Below are positions 51,546 to 60,813 of a stretch of DNA of 64,000 nt, one piece after another. The stretch covers positions 1 through 64,000 of the forward strand of contig NZ_JALOCF010000010.1 of NCBI RefSeq assembly GCF_023227905.1, written 5' to 3'. The notes under the pieces were generated by a model. It was not told the origin of the DNA, searched no databases, and worked only from the letters and a program-made list of their open reading frames with translations. Origin of the DNA: Methylobacter sp. GTDB taxonomy: Bacteria; Pseudomonadota; Gammaproteobacteria; Methylococcales; Methylomonadaceae. Both the position numbers and the translations under genes were made by a program. How positions within the stretch are numbered: the first letter of the stretch is position 1; every line of letters starts with the position of its first letter.

Positions 51546-52892
51546 ATGATGTGTTCAAATGAACCTTTATTAAAGCCGGAAACGGCGATTTCTAATGGCG
51601 TTGAAGAGGCGAAAGAAAGCGCTGAGCATTGTAATCTTCAACTGGCAATCGATCTGGAGGCCAATAAAGCCAGGTTGATTAATGTTCTGTCACAATTCCC
51701 CGCCATTGCGTTATGGTTGCTTCATAAGTATGAAGCGAGCGTTTGCGAGTCCGAGCAGGCTTCCGAAGCGCTGACGGTTGCTTTGGCCAAAATTAAGAGC
51801 CGTTATTTGCAGGCGAGTTTGTCGTTTTCAGGCAGAGGTTTTAAGCGTAAAGCTGAAACCGATGAAAAACGACATTTAACTGAGGCACTGCAGGCATTTC
51901 CTTTTTCGGTTGATGATCTACTGGTGCTGATTGAGTTTATTATTTGTGTTTTCACGAATCGAGAAGGGGGCTATCAATCGGCTGCCCAGAATGTTAAAAA
52001 TCATTCCGCCTGGATTGTTAAACGGCTGAAAGGATCAAATCGGCACAGCAAGTTAAATTTGCCTGATATAATGGATGCTATACGCGCCAGCCAATTTGAT
52101 GAGCAATTTCTGTTTTTGTCCGGTGCTGATATGCAGCAATATGTGACTGATATGATTGTTGCCGAACGGTTGTGGTTAAACTCAAGGCAAGCTTTAGCAG
52201 AGGCGAATTCCGGTCTGGTTTTATTCATAGCCAATCGGTATAAGTGCGGCTTTTTAGATTTTGATGACTTGGTCCAGGAAGGTCAAACCGGCTTATTAAA
52301 GGCTATCGACAAATTTGATCACCGTTTGGGGTTTCAATTTTCGACGTATGCGGCTTATTGGATCAGGCAGGCGATATCCCGCGCCCTGTCTCGTAGCGAA
52401 AGAGTCGTGCGGGTGCCTTGCGAACAGGTGGCTAATATTCATAAAGTGCTGCGCGCCAAGAACGAACTGCTCTCAAAAACGGGTAAAGAGCCCTCGATTA
52501 AAGAACTGGCCGACTACTCAAAAATACCTGACGATCAAATAAATGCTATTTTATGCATTTCTCAAACGGCAGTGTCATTGGAAAGCTTGGAGGACGATGA
52601 GGATTCATTAGCGCCGATAGATTTTTTAGAACAGCAGGTTTTTGCTCATCCGTTTAAAAAAATAGAGCAATCAGATCTTAAAGACTGGATCGGCAATGCG
52701 ATTAAAGTCCTTGATCCACGTGAATTAAAGGTGATTTGTTGCCATTTTGGCGTCAATACCGATAATGAAATGACATTGCAGGAAATTGGCGCGGAACTTA
52801 ACTTAACCCGGGAACGGGTTAGACAGATTCAGGTTAAGGCGCTCAATAAAATGAAACTCAGCTATGGTAACCAATTAATGAGCTTTTTATGA
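51546..52892 (+). CDS. Sigma-70 family (group 2-like) sigma factor with an unusual long N-terminus
   Basis: A 448-residue protein. The C-terminal 250 residues are a normal primary-type sigma factor: region 2 (ANSGLVLFIANRYKCGFLDFDDLVQEG, split, then LGFQFSTYAAYWIRQAISRAL), region 3, and region 4 with the helix-turn-helix MTLQEIGAELNLTRERVRQIQ. The first 195 residues match no sigma region 1.1 that I know; they are helical and contain cysteines in EASVCESEQ and EFIICVFTNRE. No anti-sigma gene is next to it. ftsH follows in the same direction. Several starts (51537, 51546, 51549) are possible and none has a good ribosome site. Confidence 0.85.
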   Translation: MMCSNEPLLKPETAISNGVEEAKESAEHCNLQLAIDLEANKARLINVLSQFPAIALWLLHKYEASVCESEQASEALTVALAKIKSRYLQASLSFSGRGFKRKAETDEKRHLTEALQAFPFSVDDLLVLIEFIICVFTNREGGYQSAAQNVKNHSAWIVKRLKGSNRHSKLNLPDIMDAIRASQFDEQFLFLSGADMQQYVTDMIVAERLWLNSRQALAEANSGLVLFIANRYKCGFLDFDDLVQEGQTGLLKAIDKFDHRLGFQFSTYAAYWIRQAISRALSRSERVVRVPCEQVANIHKVLRAKNELLSKTGKEPSIKELADYSKIPDDQINAILCISQTAVSLESLEDDEDSLAPIDFLEQQVFAHPFKKIEQSDLKDWIGNAIKVLDPRELKVICCHFGVNTDNEMTLQEIGAELNLTRERVRQIQVKALNKMKLSYGNQLMSFL

Positions 52893-52936
52893 GTTACGCT
52901 CATTAATATACGAGGTCGCACCGGTTCCCATGAGCT

Positions 52937-52952
52937 GTGGCGCTTCCGCCAC
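52937..52952. promoter_or_regulatory. Small stable hairpin upstream of ftsH
   Basis: GTGGCG-CTTC-CGCCAC is a perfect 6-bp stem with a tetraloop, 29 bases before the ftsH start and 45 after the sigma-factor stop. It has no T run. It may be a processing site or translation control element for ftsH. Confidence 0.45.
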
Positions 52953-52980
52953 CCATGGCAGTCGTAACCAGGAGATACAC

Positions 52981-54894
52981 ATGAAAAAATATTTGTTCAA
53001 TATTTTGATTTTTGGCGTTGTTATTGTCGGAGGATATTTGATCTACGACCGCGTCCGCTCTACGCCACCGGCAATTGATACCCTGGCTTACTCAGATTTT
53101 ATCAGTAAGGTAAAGCATGGGCAGGTTGAGCGCGTGGAAGTGTCCGGTCAGCAGCTTGGCGTTCGAACTTCCGACGGGCAAAGCTACCTGACCTTCAATC
53201 CCGGCGATGGGCATTTAATTGACGATCTGTTAACTGCGGGCGTTCAGATAAGAACAGTTCCACCCGAGCAGGAAACATTGCTGATGAGAATCTTCATCTC
53301 CTGGTTTCCAATGCTGTTAATGATCATTGTGCTCATTATTTACATGCGCAGAGTGCAAGGCGGCATGGGCGGCGGCGCTTTTGGCAAGAGCAAGGCCAAA
53401 ATGCTTGAAGAAGACAAAATGACCGTTACCTTCCGAGACGTTGCCGGTTGTGAAGAAGCCAAAGAAGACGTCGCCGAACTGGTTGATTTTTTGGCCGATC
53501 CGCAGAAATTCCAAAAGTTGGGCGGACAAATACCTCGCGGCATATTAATGGTCGGCCCGCCTGGCACCGGTAAAACCCTGATTGCCAGAGCCATCGCCGG
53601 TGAAGCAGGCGTAAAGTTTTTTACCATTTCGGGTTCGGATTTTGTCGAAATGTTTGTCGGTGTCGGTGCGTCGAGAGTCAGGGATATGTTTGCCCAGGCT
53701 AAAGAACACGCGCCCTGTATTATCTTCATTGACGAGATTGACGCGGTCGGTCGCCAGCGGGGCGGTCCAGGTGTGGGGGGCGGCAATGACGAGCGGGAGC
53801 AAACTCTCAATCAATTGCTGGTGGAAATGGATGGGTTTAACGGCAATGAAGGCGTTATCGTTATCGCCGCCACCAACCGCGCCGATGTACTGGATAAAGC
53901 CTTGCTCAGGCCGGGACGTTTCGACCGCCAGGTCAATGTCGGCCTGCCCGATGTGCGCGGCCGCGAGCAAATACTGAATGTGCATATCAAAAAAGTGCCG
54001 GCAGCCGCCGATGTCGAATTGGAATATATTGCCAAAGGAACCCCCGGTTTTTCGGGCGCCGATCTTGCCAATGTCGTCAATGAAGCCGCTCTGTTTGCCG
54101 CTCGTTCGAACAAACAGGAAGTCAGCATGACCGATCTTGAAAAAGCCAAGGATAAAATCCTGATGGGCGCAGAACGGCATACCATGATCATGACCGAAGA
54201 GGACAAACTGCTGACCGCATACCATGAAGCCGGGCATTGCATTGTCGGGCAAATGTCGCCTGACCATGATGCTGTTTATAAAGTCAGCATCATGCCCAGA
54301 GGCATGGCCTTGGGCATCACCATGTTTCTGCCCGACAGAGATCAATACAGCGCCAGCAAACGCAAACTGGAAAGCCAGATTGCCAGCTTATTTGGCGGCA
54401 GACTTGCGGAATTGATGATTTACGGGGGAGACCGGGTAACCACGGGCGCGTCGAATGATATTGAGCGCGCCACAGAGCTGGCGCGCAACATGGTTACGCG
54501 TTGGGGCTTATCCGATAAACTCGGCCCATTGGTGTATGGTGAAGAAAGCGGCCGGCCGTTTATGGGACATCCCGGCGCTCAAGGCAGTTCCGTATCCGAT
54601 AATGTTGCGCAGCTTATTGATGAGGAAATCCGCTCAGTGATAGACCGCAACTATCATCGGGCTGAAACTATCTTGCAGGAAAACATCGATATCCTGCACA
54701 AAATGGCCGATGCCTTGGTGAAATGGGAAACCATAGACCGCCTGCAAATTGAGGATTTAATGGCCGGCAAAGATCCTCGTCCGCCTATGGACGACGGTAA
54801 TTCAGCGAGCAAGACTTCGGAGTCGGGCAGCGAAGTAAAAAGGATAGCTGATGAGAAAGCAATTAGCCCGAACAAGCATGCCGGACAAGTTTGA
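52981..54894 (+). CDS. ftsH: ATP-dependent zinc metalloprotease FtsH
   Basis: A membrane-anchored AAA+ protease of 637 residues, normal length. There are two membrane helices (residues 5-23 and about 100-118), Walker A GPPGTGKTLIARAIAG, Walker B IIFIDEIDAVG, the second region of homology (NRADVLDKALLRPGRFDRQV) and the zinc site AYHEAGHCIVG. FtsH degrades LpxC, sigma32 and unassembled membrane proteins. AGGAGA lies 6-7 bases before the ATG at 52981. In most gammaproteobacteria ftsH follows rlmE (rrmJ); here it follows a sigma factor, so this may be a second copy. Confidence 0.96.
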   Translation: MKKYLFNILIFGVVIVGGYLIYDRVRSTPPAIDTLAYSDFISKVKHGQVERVEVSGQQLGVRTSDGQSYLTFNPGDGHLIDDLLTAGVQIRTVPPEQETLLMRIFISWFPMLLMIIVLIIYMRRVQGGMGGGAFGKSKAKMLEEDKMTVTFRDVAGCEEAKEDVAELVDFLADPQKFQKLGGQIPRGILMVGPPGTGKTLIARAIAGEAGVKFFTISGSDFVEMFVGVGASRVRDMFAQAKEHAPCIIFIDEIDAVGRQRGGPGVGGGNDEREQTLNQLLVEMDGFNGNEGVIVIAATNRADVLDKALLRPGRFDRQVNVGLPDVRGREQILNVHIKKVPAAADVELEYIAKGTPGFSGADLANVVNEAALFAARSNKQEVSMTDLEKAKDKILMGAERHTMIMTEEDKLLTAYHEAGHCIVGQMSPDHDAVYKVSIMPRGMALGITMFLPDRDQYSASKRKLESQIASLFGGRLAELMIYGGDRVTTGASNDIERATELARNMVTRWGLSDKLGPLVYGEESGRPFMGHPGAQGSSVSDNVAQLIDEEIRSVIDRNYHRAETILQENIDILHKMADALVKWETIDRLQIEDLMAGKDPRPPMDDGNSASKTSESGSEVKRIADEKAISPNKHAGQV

Positions 54895-55838
54895 AGTGTG
54901 CTTATGCAGGCATTATTTGTTAAATAAAGCCTAACGGAATCATTGCATTGCGGTAACCAAGCCGTGCCCAAACAGCTTTTGGCGAAGTTGCTGCAATGCT
55001 TCTCTACTACGGATCAAGATGATCTTTGGCTTTGCAAATAATGCCTTCGCTTGTCGTTTTTAAGTCAAGCGAAGGCTCAGTTGCTTTATTTTGAGAGCAT
55101 CAAACTTTGCAGAATAACTTGATCTGTTGATTTGTCTGTTGGATTCTTATTTGATATTGGATAAGTTTTGAGGCCAATTTATCCTTCCTATTAGCTCCTA
55201 ATTCAGCAATTTTAGTTTTAGTCTCAAGAAAGTCTATTGACTCATAGGGCTGTGAGTGCACTTAGCCCCGTTGCGTTAACATAAAAGTAAGCCATTGTTC
55301 GATGGCTCTTCCGCTAATTTACTTCACTATATAAGCCGCCAGCCAGTATGGACGGCATAAACCCAAACCCAAACCCAAACCCAAACCCAAACCCAAACCG
55401 GGAAACGACGGCAGGCAATAAACCGGTGCGTTGTTGCATGACTAGAGCAATTCTCCAATTCACCGTCAAGCGAACTTGAACGCTTTCTCTGGCCGTGCCC
55501 GCATGGACAGAGCCTGAGCCAGAGTCTCCGTTAGGACGAAAATTAAGCAATGCTTAACTTTTCGCCGCTAGGATGAGCCTGAGTTTTTTACCATTGGGAT
55601 GAACCCGGATTTGCCAGTAACAGAATCGTAGTTTGGATTCTATTAGCGATGTTCCCATCTCATGTTAATACCCTCACAGTACACGCCCAAAAGACTACGC
55701 CTTCAAAACTGAATGGGCTTTTTTAAAAGTGCCGTATCTGGTTTTGCCTCATGTAGTCTTTTATCTGAAATCAATAGCTACCGGCGATTGCAACAATTCG
55801 TCCGTAGATTTTATTTTGTAATGTATGAGATTTAATTT
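54895..55838. other. 944-base gap after ftsH
   Basis: I find no gene I can support. A minus-strand frame at 55314-55550 would encode 78 residues with a run of Gly-Phe repeats from the hexamer tract; it has no recognisable domain and I do not call it. There is an imperfect hairpin at about 55537-55564 (CGAAAATTAAGCA / TGCTTAACTTTTCG). The last 100 bases are AT-rich and should hold the promoter of the next gene. Confidence 0.5.
55359..55399. repeat. (AAACCC)n hexamer tract, six full copies and one partial
   Basis: AAACCC is repeated six times without a break from 55359 to 55394, then AAACC. On the minus strand this is (GGGTTT)n, a sequence able to form a G-quadruplex. It lies in a region without a supported gene. 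Confidence 0.95.
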
Positions 55839-57389
55839 ATGAATAAGAACAATATGATGAGAAGCCTTTCTTCTTTCATACTCATATCAACCATTACTGT
55901 CACAAGCACCGCCGGTGCCTTTGAAGTAGGGAGTGATGTCCCTGTGGGCGATAACCCAAGCTCCGTAGCCGAGGGTGATTTTAACGGAGATCAAAAACGG
56001 GATCTCGTCGTTACTAATTTTAACGATAACACTATCTCAGTGTTGCTAGGTAACGGTAATGGCGATTTTCAATTACCGACTAAATTTAGTGTAGGGTCTA
56101 GCCCGAGGCTGGTGCGTTCATCAGACCTGAATGCTGATAGCAAGTCCGACCTGGTCGTAGCCAATCAGGGCAGTAATAACCTTTCAGTGTTGTTAGGAGT
56201 CGGCGACGGTACCTTTAAAGCGGTCAACTACGCAGCCGGTATCTCTCCCTTTTCATTCATATTGGCCGATTTCAATCGTGACAAGATCTTGGACGTTGCG
56301 GTTGCCAACTATACAGCCAATACCATCTCCTTACTCCAGGGAAAGGCTGGCGGAGGCTTTCTGCCGCCATCGACTCTCGCAGTGGGTTACCGGCCCAGCT
56401 CAATCGCTAACGGCGACTTCAATAACGATGGTTTGGTCGACCTTGCCGTTGCAAACTATGGGGGGGGCTCGGTCACGGTTCTATTGGGTAATGGAGCAGG
56501 CAAATTTTATAAAAAAACCAATTTGATTATTGGCTCGGGCCCTTTTGCTATCACCGCAAACGACTTTAACGGGGATAAAAATATCGACCTGGCTGTCACA
56601 AAATCCAAGAGTGACAAAATTTCCATACTGCTAGGCAAAGGCAATGGCTATTTCCTCCCCGAGCGTCAACTGGCCGTCGGCAATAACCCCAAGGCAATAG
56701 AAAGCGCAGACTTTGATGGAGACGGCGCAATTGACATCGCGGCAGCCCGTTTCTCAAACGCTACTTTATCGGTGCTGCCGGGAAAAGGTGATGGTACTTT
56801 TTCAGCTCGTGAAACCTATCCCGTAGGCAACGGCCCTTCTGCCATTGCCGTGCGTGATTTTGATGGTGACCAGCGCCTTGATCTGGCAGTTGCCAATCAG
56901 AACGACGGCAGTGTATCGCTTTTGTATGGCGAAGTTCCTTCGGATTCGGCTGTTACTTCTCCCGATGTCCAGCCGCCTACTACCCCAACGTCTCCCAGCA
57001 CGGACATAGCAGCGCTAGAGCAGAGTGTTTTTCAGCAGATTAACGCCTATCGTATCTCTCAGGGGCTGCCGGCACTAACGCTGAATGCGACTATCAGTGA
57101 GCAAGCGCGGATTCATAGCCGGAATATGGCATCAGGGACAGTCGCTTTTGGACACACGGGTTTCGAAACCCGCATTCAAACGATAGCGCAAACCATTTCC
57201 TATAGAAGCGTAAGCGAAAACGTAGCGGCTAATAGAGGCTATAGCGACCCGGCGGCTACAGCCGTGGCAGGATGGCTGAACAGTCCAGGGCATCATGCCA
57301 ATATTGTCGGCAATTACCGATTGACAGGAATCGGCGTGGCGAAAAGTAGCACGGGGCAGGTTTATTTTACCCAGATATTCTGGAATTGA
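55839..57389 (+). CDS. Secreted FG-GAP/VCBS beta-propeller protein with C-terminal CAP domain
   Basis: A 516-residue exported protein with a signal peptide at residues 1-28. Seven FG-GAP/VCBS-type repeats follow, each with a calcium-loop-like motif (DFNGDQKRDL, DLNADSKSDL, DFNRDKILDV, DFNNDGLVDL, DFNGDKNIDL, DFDGDGAIDI, DFDGDQRLDL), enough for one seven-bladed propeller. A Pro/Thr/Ser linker (PPTTPTSPSTD) joins it to a CAP/SCP-like domain (ALEQSVFQQINAYRISQGLP ... FGHTGFETRI ... SPGHHANIVG ... YFTQIFW) with the two conserved histidines. The role is unknown; calcium binding and adhesion are plausible. AT-rich upstream region, no operon partner. Confidence 0.88.
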   Translation: MNKNNMMRSLSSFILISTITVTSTAGAFEVGSDVPVGDNPSSVAEGDFNGDQKRDLVVTNFNDNTISVLLGNGNGDFQLPTKFSVGSSPRLVRSSDLNADSKSDLVVANQGSNNLSVLLGVGDGTFKAVNYAAGISPFSFILADFNRDKILDVAVANYTANTISLLQGKAGGGFLPPSTLAVGYRPSSIANGDFNNDGLVDLAVANYGGGSVTVLLGNGAGKFYKKTNLIIGSGPFAITANDFNGDKNIDLAVTKSKSDKISILLGKGNGYFLPERQLAVGNNPKAIESADFDGDGAIDIAAARFSNATLSVLPGKGDGTFSARETYPVGNGPSAIAVRDFDGDQRLDLAVANQNDGSVSLLYGEVPSDSAVTSPDVQPPTTPTSPSTDIAALEQSVFQQINAYRISQGLPALTLNATISEQARIHSRNMASGTVAFGHTGFETRIQTIAQTISYRSVSENVAANRGYSDPAATAVAGWLNSPGHHANIVGNYRLTGIGVAKSSTGQVYFTQIFWN

Positions 57390-57486
57390 ACCTCCCTTAG
57401 CGAGACAATGAGCTCTGTAGATTCGGCCTGAAACAGTCTAAATATCGGAAGTTTCAGATCAAACAAGAAGTAGGGATATCAGTACA

Positions 57487-57513
57487 GTGGGCAAAGCTTT
57501 ACCGCTTGCCCAC
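57487..57513. repeat. Hairpin in the gap after the propeller/CAP gene
   Basis: GTGGGCAA / TTGCCCAC is an 8-bp stem with an 11-base loop (AGCTTTACCGC), about 100 bases after the stop codon. It has the form of a dispersed palindromic element. The rest of the gap (57390-57731) shows nothing else I can support. Confidence 0.6.
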
Positions 57514-57731
57514 CATTTCCATTAAATAATGATTGGCAGAAAAAAGCTGTCCTTTCCCGGCGATTCTGTGCAGTTAAAGCTTAAAGCCGGGTAAAGACCA
57601 ATTGCTCGTAAAAAAGCCTGAAAACGAAGCCGGCTTTTATGAGTTGGAACCTCGCAGTAGGCTAATGCCACTGTTCCAGCCAGGCATGTTGTTTTTTGCC
57701 GCCCTCACTTTTTATTGCAATGGTGAACTTC

Positions 57732-57956
57732 ATGACTTCAAAAAAAATAGACCTGACAGAGGCCGATTTACCCAAAGCCTGCAACTACATAGCCAAACAG
57801 TTTGCCGCGCATAGCTGGTGGCCGACAGAACAACCGGGCGAAGCCAAGCGTGAATTTGAGTTAATGAAAGGCAGCGTAACCGCCTTGAATGTCTGGTGCG
57901 AGCGATGGCTGGATGAAGGGCAATGCAGAAAAATGGAAAACGAGCTTCGATCGTAG
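57732..57956 (+). CDS. Small conserved hypothetical protein
   Basis: A 74-residue soluble protein, probably helical: KKIDLTEADLPKACNYIAKQ, HSWWPTEQPGEAKREFEL and LNVWCERWLDEGQCRKMENE. No known domain. GGTGA lies 6 bases before the ATG at 57732; starts at 57720 and 57696 are possible but lack a ribosome site. The Trp/Cys-rich, charged composition is unlike a random frame. Confidence 0.65.
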   Translation: MTSKKIDLTEADLPKACNYIAKQFAAHSWWPTEQPGEAKREFELMKGSVTALNVWCERWLDEGQCRKMENELRS

Positions 57957-58532
57957 TCGGATGGGTCGGGAGCCCAAAGCAGGCGCTCCCGACATTCCAA
58001 ACATACTGAGATGGTCCTGAAAACCGACCCACTCGTTACATTTATTGTGTTGCCGGGCAAGGGCAAAATTGCAAGAAGACGGCACGCGGCCTACAAGCGA
58101 ACCGCCCGCACACAGGTTTACATCTTGAGTACAGTTACTACATTTTTCGACCGGAGTCACCGAATAGGCCGTGGTCTGCGGATTTGGTCGAATAGCATTC
58201 AGACAGGTTAAGGTTTTTCTACCCGCCCAATGGGGACTGCTTCCGCAAAGGCGGATGTGGTTATGAATAACGCCTAAAAGAATAATCTGATTTTCTCATT
58301 GCGTCCGCCGTAATAGACTTGCCTACAAGAAGGGAAAAGACCAGCTCAGCGTAAAATCGACATCTTTAGCGTTTAAATTTAAAACACCGAAGCGTAACAC
58401 CGCCCCGGTAATCCGTAACACCGACGTCATAGTTATTCGCACTTTGCGAAACAGGGTGCAATAGATTTTAGCCGTATTGCACCCTACGTATTGCGCCTTA
58501 ACTGGACAGATTCTATCTCCTTGATAAACCTC
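57957..58532. other. 576-base gap with a perfect 11-bp inverted repeat
   Basis: I see no gene here. 58453-58463 (AGGGTGCAATA) is exactly mirrored at 58475-58485, a palindromic element of the GTAGGGTGCAAT type common in proteobacterial genomes. Two CGTAACACCG-like units at about 58391 and 58417 are weak direct repeats. No further signals. Confidence 0.5.
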
Positions 58533-58715
58533 CTAAGCGCCTTTCGGGCCTGCAAACCACCAAATTATCAGACCGACAACGGGCAGTAACAAAATTAAAA
58601 GCACCCATAAAATTTGCGATCCAGTTGTAGCGCCGCTTTTTACGATGCTAATAATGGCCCAGATGTCCAGCACAAGTACGATAAAACCTAAAAAACCGCC
58701 GACTTCAATATCCAT
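58533..58715 (-). CDS. Small PLDc_N-like two-helix membrane protein
   Basis: A 60-residue protein with two membrane helices: GGFLGFIVLVLDIWAIISIV and ILWVLLILLLPVVGLIIWW, ending FAGPKGA, the pattern of the stand-alone PLDc_N (cardiolipin synthase N-terminal) family. Such proteins are often stress-induced but have no defined role. Start choice: AGGAGG lies 4-5 bases before the ATG at 58715, so this start is preferred over 58736. Confidence 0.85.
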   Translation of the reverse strand: MDIEVGGFLGFIVLVLDIWAIISIVKSGATTGSQILWVLLILLLPVVGLIIWWFAGPKGA

Positions 58716-59035
58716 ATGTCCTCCTAACAGGTTCATGGGTAATAGATAAACTATTCTTCATCAATTTCAGACTCTACGCTTAATACTGGACCTGGTCTGT
58801 ACGGTAGCGTCCATTGCTCATCTTTCATCATTTTTTAAGCATTCTTTAACTGATAGGTCTATACCAGTAATTAGTGAGCCGTTTTAAAAGGTCTGTATCG
58901 GCTTGTGTATTTTCAATAAACGATTAGATTGGATGTCTATTAGACAACTTACTCTTGCTATAGAGTGACAGGACTGGCGACCCAGCGTTACAGTGGAAAA
59001 ATCGAAGGCGGTTCGCATTTCCAGATAACAGGCTG
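58716..59035. other. 320-base gap without recognisable gene
   Basis: This gap is AT-rich and holds the promoter of the small membrane protein on the minus strand. I see no hairpin, tRNA or reading frame worth a call. Confidence 0.4.
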
Positions 59036-60481
59036 CTAGAGTCCGCCCATCAGCATGTATTTCATACTCACGAACTCGTCGAGGCCGTGGCGCGAGCCTT
59101 CGCGGCTAAAGCCGGATTCCTTCACGCCGCCGAAAGGAACCGTTTCCGTCGAAATCATCCCTTCATTGATGCCGATCATGCCCGACTCCAGCGCCTCGGC
59201 GACACGCCACACGCGGCCGATGTCGCGTGCGTAAAAATAGGCGGCCAACCCGAACGGCGTAGCATTGGCGAGCCGGATCACCTCATCTTCCGTCGAAAAT
59301 CGCACCAGCCCGGCGACAGGGCCGAATGTTTCCTCCTGCATCATCAGCATGTGCGGCGTCACGCCGGTCAGCACCGTCGGCTCATAAAACGTGCCTCCCA
59401 GCGACGCCGGTTTTCCGCCCAACACCAGCTTTGCGCCCTGGGCTACAGCGTCCAGCACATGCCGCTCCACTTTCTGAATTGCCTTGGCATTGATGAGCGG
59501 GCCTTGCGTCACGTCGCTTTCCAGCCCGTTGCCGAGTTTGAGCTTGCCCACTTCCATCCTGAGTTTGGCGGTAAAGGAATCGAAAATGCCGTTCTGCACA
59601 AAAACGCGATTGGCGCACACGCAGGTCTGGCCCATGTTGCGGAATTTGCTGGCCATCAGTCCCTGGGCGGCCTTGTCGAGATCGGCGTCGTCGAACACGA
59701 TGAAGGGCGCGTTGCCGCCGAGTTCCAGCGCCACTTTCTTGACCGTCCCCGCCGCCTGCCGCATCAACTGCTTGCCGACCTCGGTCGAGCCGGTGAAGGT
59801 GATGGCGCGTACCGAAGGATTGGCGGTCAGCTCCTCGCCCACGATAGCAGACCGTGATGTGGTGATGACATTGAGCACGCCCGGCGGCAGGCCTGCCTGC
59901 TGCGCCAGTTCAGCCAGCGCGAGCGCCGACAGCGGCGTCTCTCCGGCCGGTTTACAGACGATTGTGCACCCGGCGGCCAGTGCCGGAGCGATTTTTCGCG
60001 CAATCATCGCCATCGGGAAATTCCATGGCGTGATCGTGGCGACCACGCCCAACGGCTGCCGGATCACCACGATGCGCGCATCCAGCTTGTGCGACGGGAT
60101 GGTTTCGCCGTAAAGGCGCTTGGCCTCCTCGGCGAAAAACTCGACGAAGCTTGCGCCATAGGCAATTTCGCCCCGCGCTTCAGTCAACGGCTTGCCTTGT
60201 TCCTGCGTCAAAAGCCGCGCCAGCTCTTCGGTATGCTCAGTGATAAGATCGAACCAGCGGCGCAAGATTTTGCTGCGTTCCTTGGGCAACAGCTTGCTCC
60301 ACACAGGAAAAGCGCGCTGTGCCGCCGCAATGGCCGCGCGTGTCTCGTCGCATCCCATATCAGGAACTTGGCCGATTACCGCGCCGGTGGCAGGATTGGT
60401 CACGGACAGTGCAGGCGTCCCCACCCACGCGCCGTCGATGAGGCACTGGTTTTTAAGCAAACTGGCAGAAAAAGTCGGCAT
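59036..60481 (-). CDS. gabD: NAD(P)-dependent succinate-semialdehyde dehydrogenase-like aldehyde dehydrogenase
   Basis: An aldehyde dehydrogenase of 481 residues, closest in pattern to GabD: NPATGAVIGQVPDMG, LTQEQGKPLTEARGEI, TPWNFPMAMIARKIAPALAAG in part, ELGGNAPFIVFDDADLD with the catalytic Glu, and FRNMGQTCVCANR with the catalytic cysteine (GQTCV). The KPAGETPLSA loop suggests NADP use. It would oxidise succinate semialdehyde or a similar C4 aldehyde. GAGGAG stands 6 bases before the ATG at 60481. It is GC-richer than the surrounding sequence, suggesting a different origin. Confidence 0.9.
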   Translation of the reverse strand: MPTFSASLLKNQCLIDGAWVGTPALSVTNPATGAVIGQVPDMGCDETRAAIAAAQRAFPVWSKLLPKERSKILRRWFDLITEHTEELARLLTQEQGKPLTEARGEIAYGASFVEFFAEEAKRLYGETIPSHKLDARIVVIRQPLGVVATITPWNFPMAMIARKIAPALAAGCTIVCKPAGETPLSALALAELAQQAGLPPGVLNVITTSRSAIVGEELTANPSVRAITFTGSTEVGKQLMRQAAGTVKKVALELGGNAPFIVFDDADLDKAAQGLMASKFRNMGQTCVCANRVFVQNGIFDSFTAKLRMEVGKLKLGNGLESDVTQGPLINAKAIQKVERHVLDAVAQGAKLVLGGKPASLGGTFYEPTVLTGVTPHMLMMQEETFGPVAGLVRFSTEDEVIRLANATPFGLAAYFYARDIGRVWRVAEALESGMIGINEGMISTETVPFGGVKESGFSREGSRHGLDEFVSMKYMLMGGL

Positions 60482-60813
60482 GGCATTCTCCTCGCAGCAG
60501 GTTGTTTGAGGCGAGTTTACGCTTGTGAAATCAAAAAGAAAGGGGAACGCTCGGTTCAGAAGCACTCTTTAGGTATTAATCGGTAGCGCCAAGCTTTCAG
60601 CGATTTCACTTCATCGAAAAAGCCCCAACTATCATGACCGTCCTGGACACCAACGAGGATATAAGTGAATGGTTGGTTTAATGAGATGAAACGCTTTTTC
60701 TTACGGAGCCTGTAGTCGTTTCCATAAACTATTTAAGGTTATTGTATAATCCGACTTAGGCAGGCAGTGGGTTTGGCGCCTGAATCGATAACGATGTAAA
60801 CAAAGGAGACTTA
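60482..60813. promoter_or_regulatory. Divergent region between the aldehyde dehydrogenase and flavin-enzyme genes
   Basis: There is no gene in these 332 bases. A candidate -10 box TATAAT at 60745-60750 faces the plus-strand gene; the -35 match is poor. AAAGGAG lies 6 bases before the next start. A DNA stretch at 60610-60660 has short open frames without supporting features. Confidence 0.45.

Noticed and set aside
53545..54345. 266-codon antisense frame within ftsH
   Set aside because: FtsH is complete and canonical in the forward frame, and the antisense product matches no family.
55314..55550. Minus-strand reading frame of 78 codons with (Gly-Phe)n
   Set aside because: The repeat comes from the (AAACCC)n tract, no domain is visible, and no ribosome site supports its start. 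I treat it as chance open frame, with the caveat given in the tract finding.
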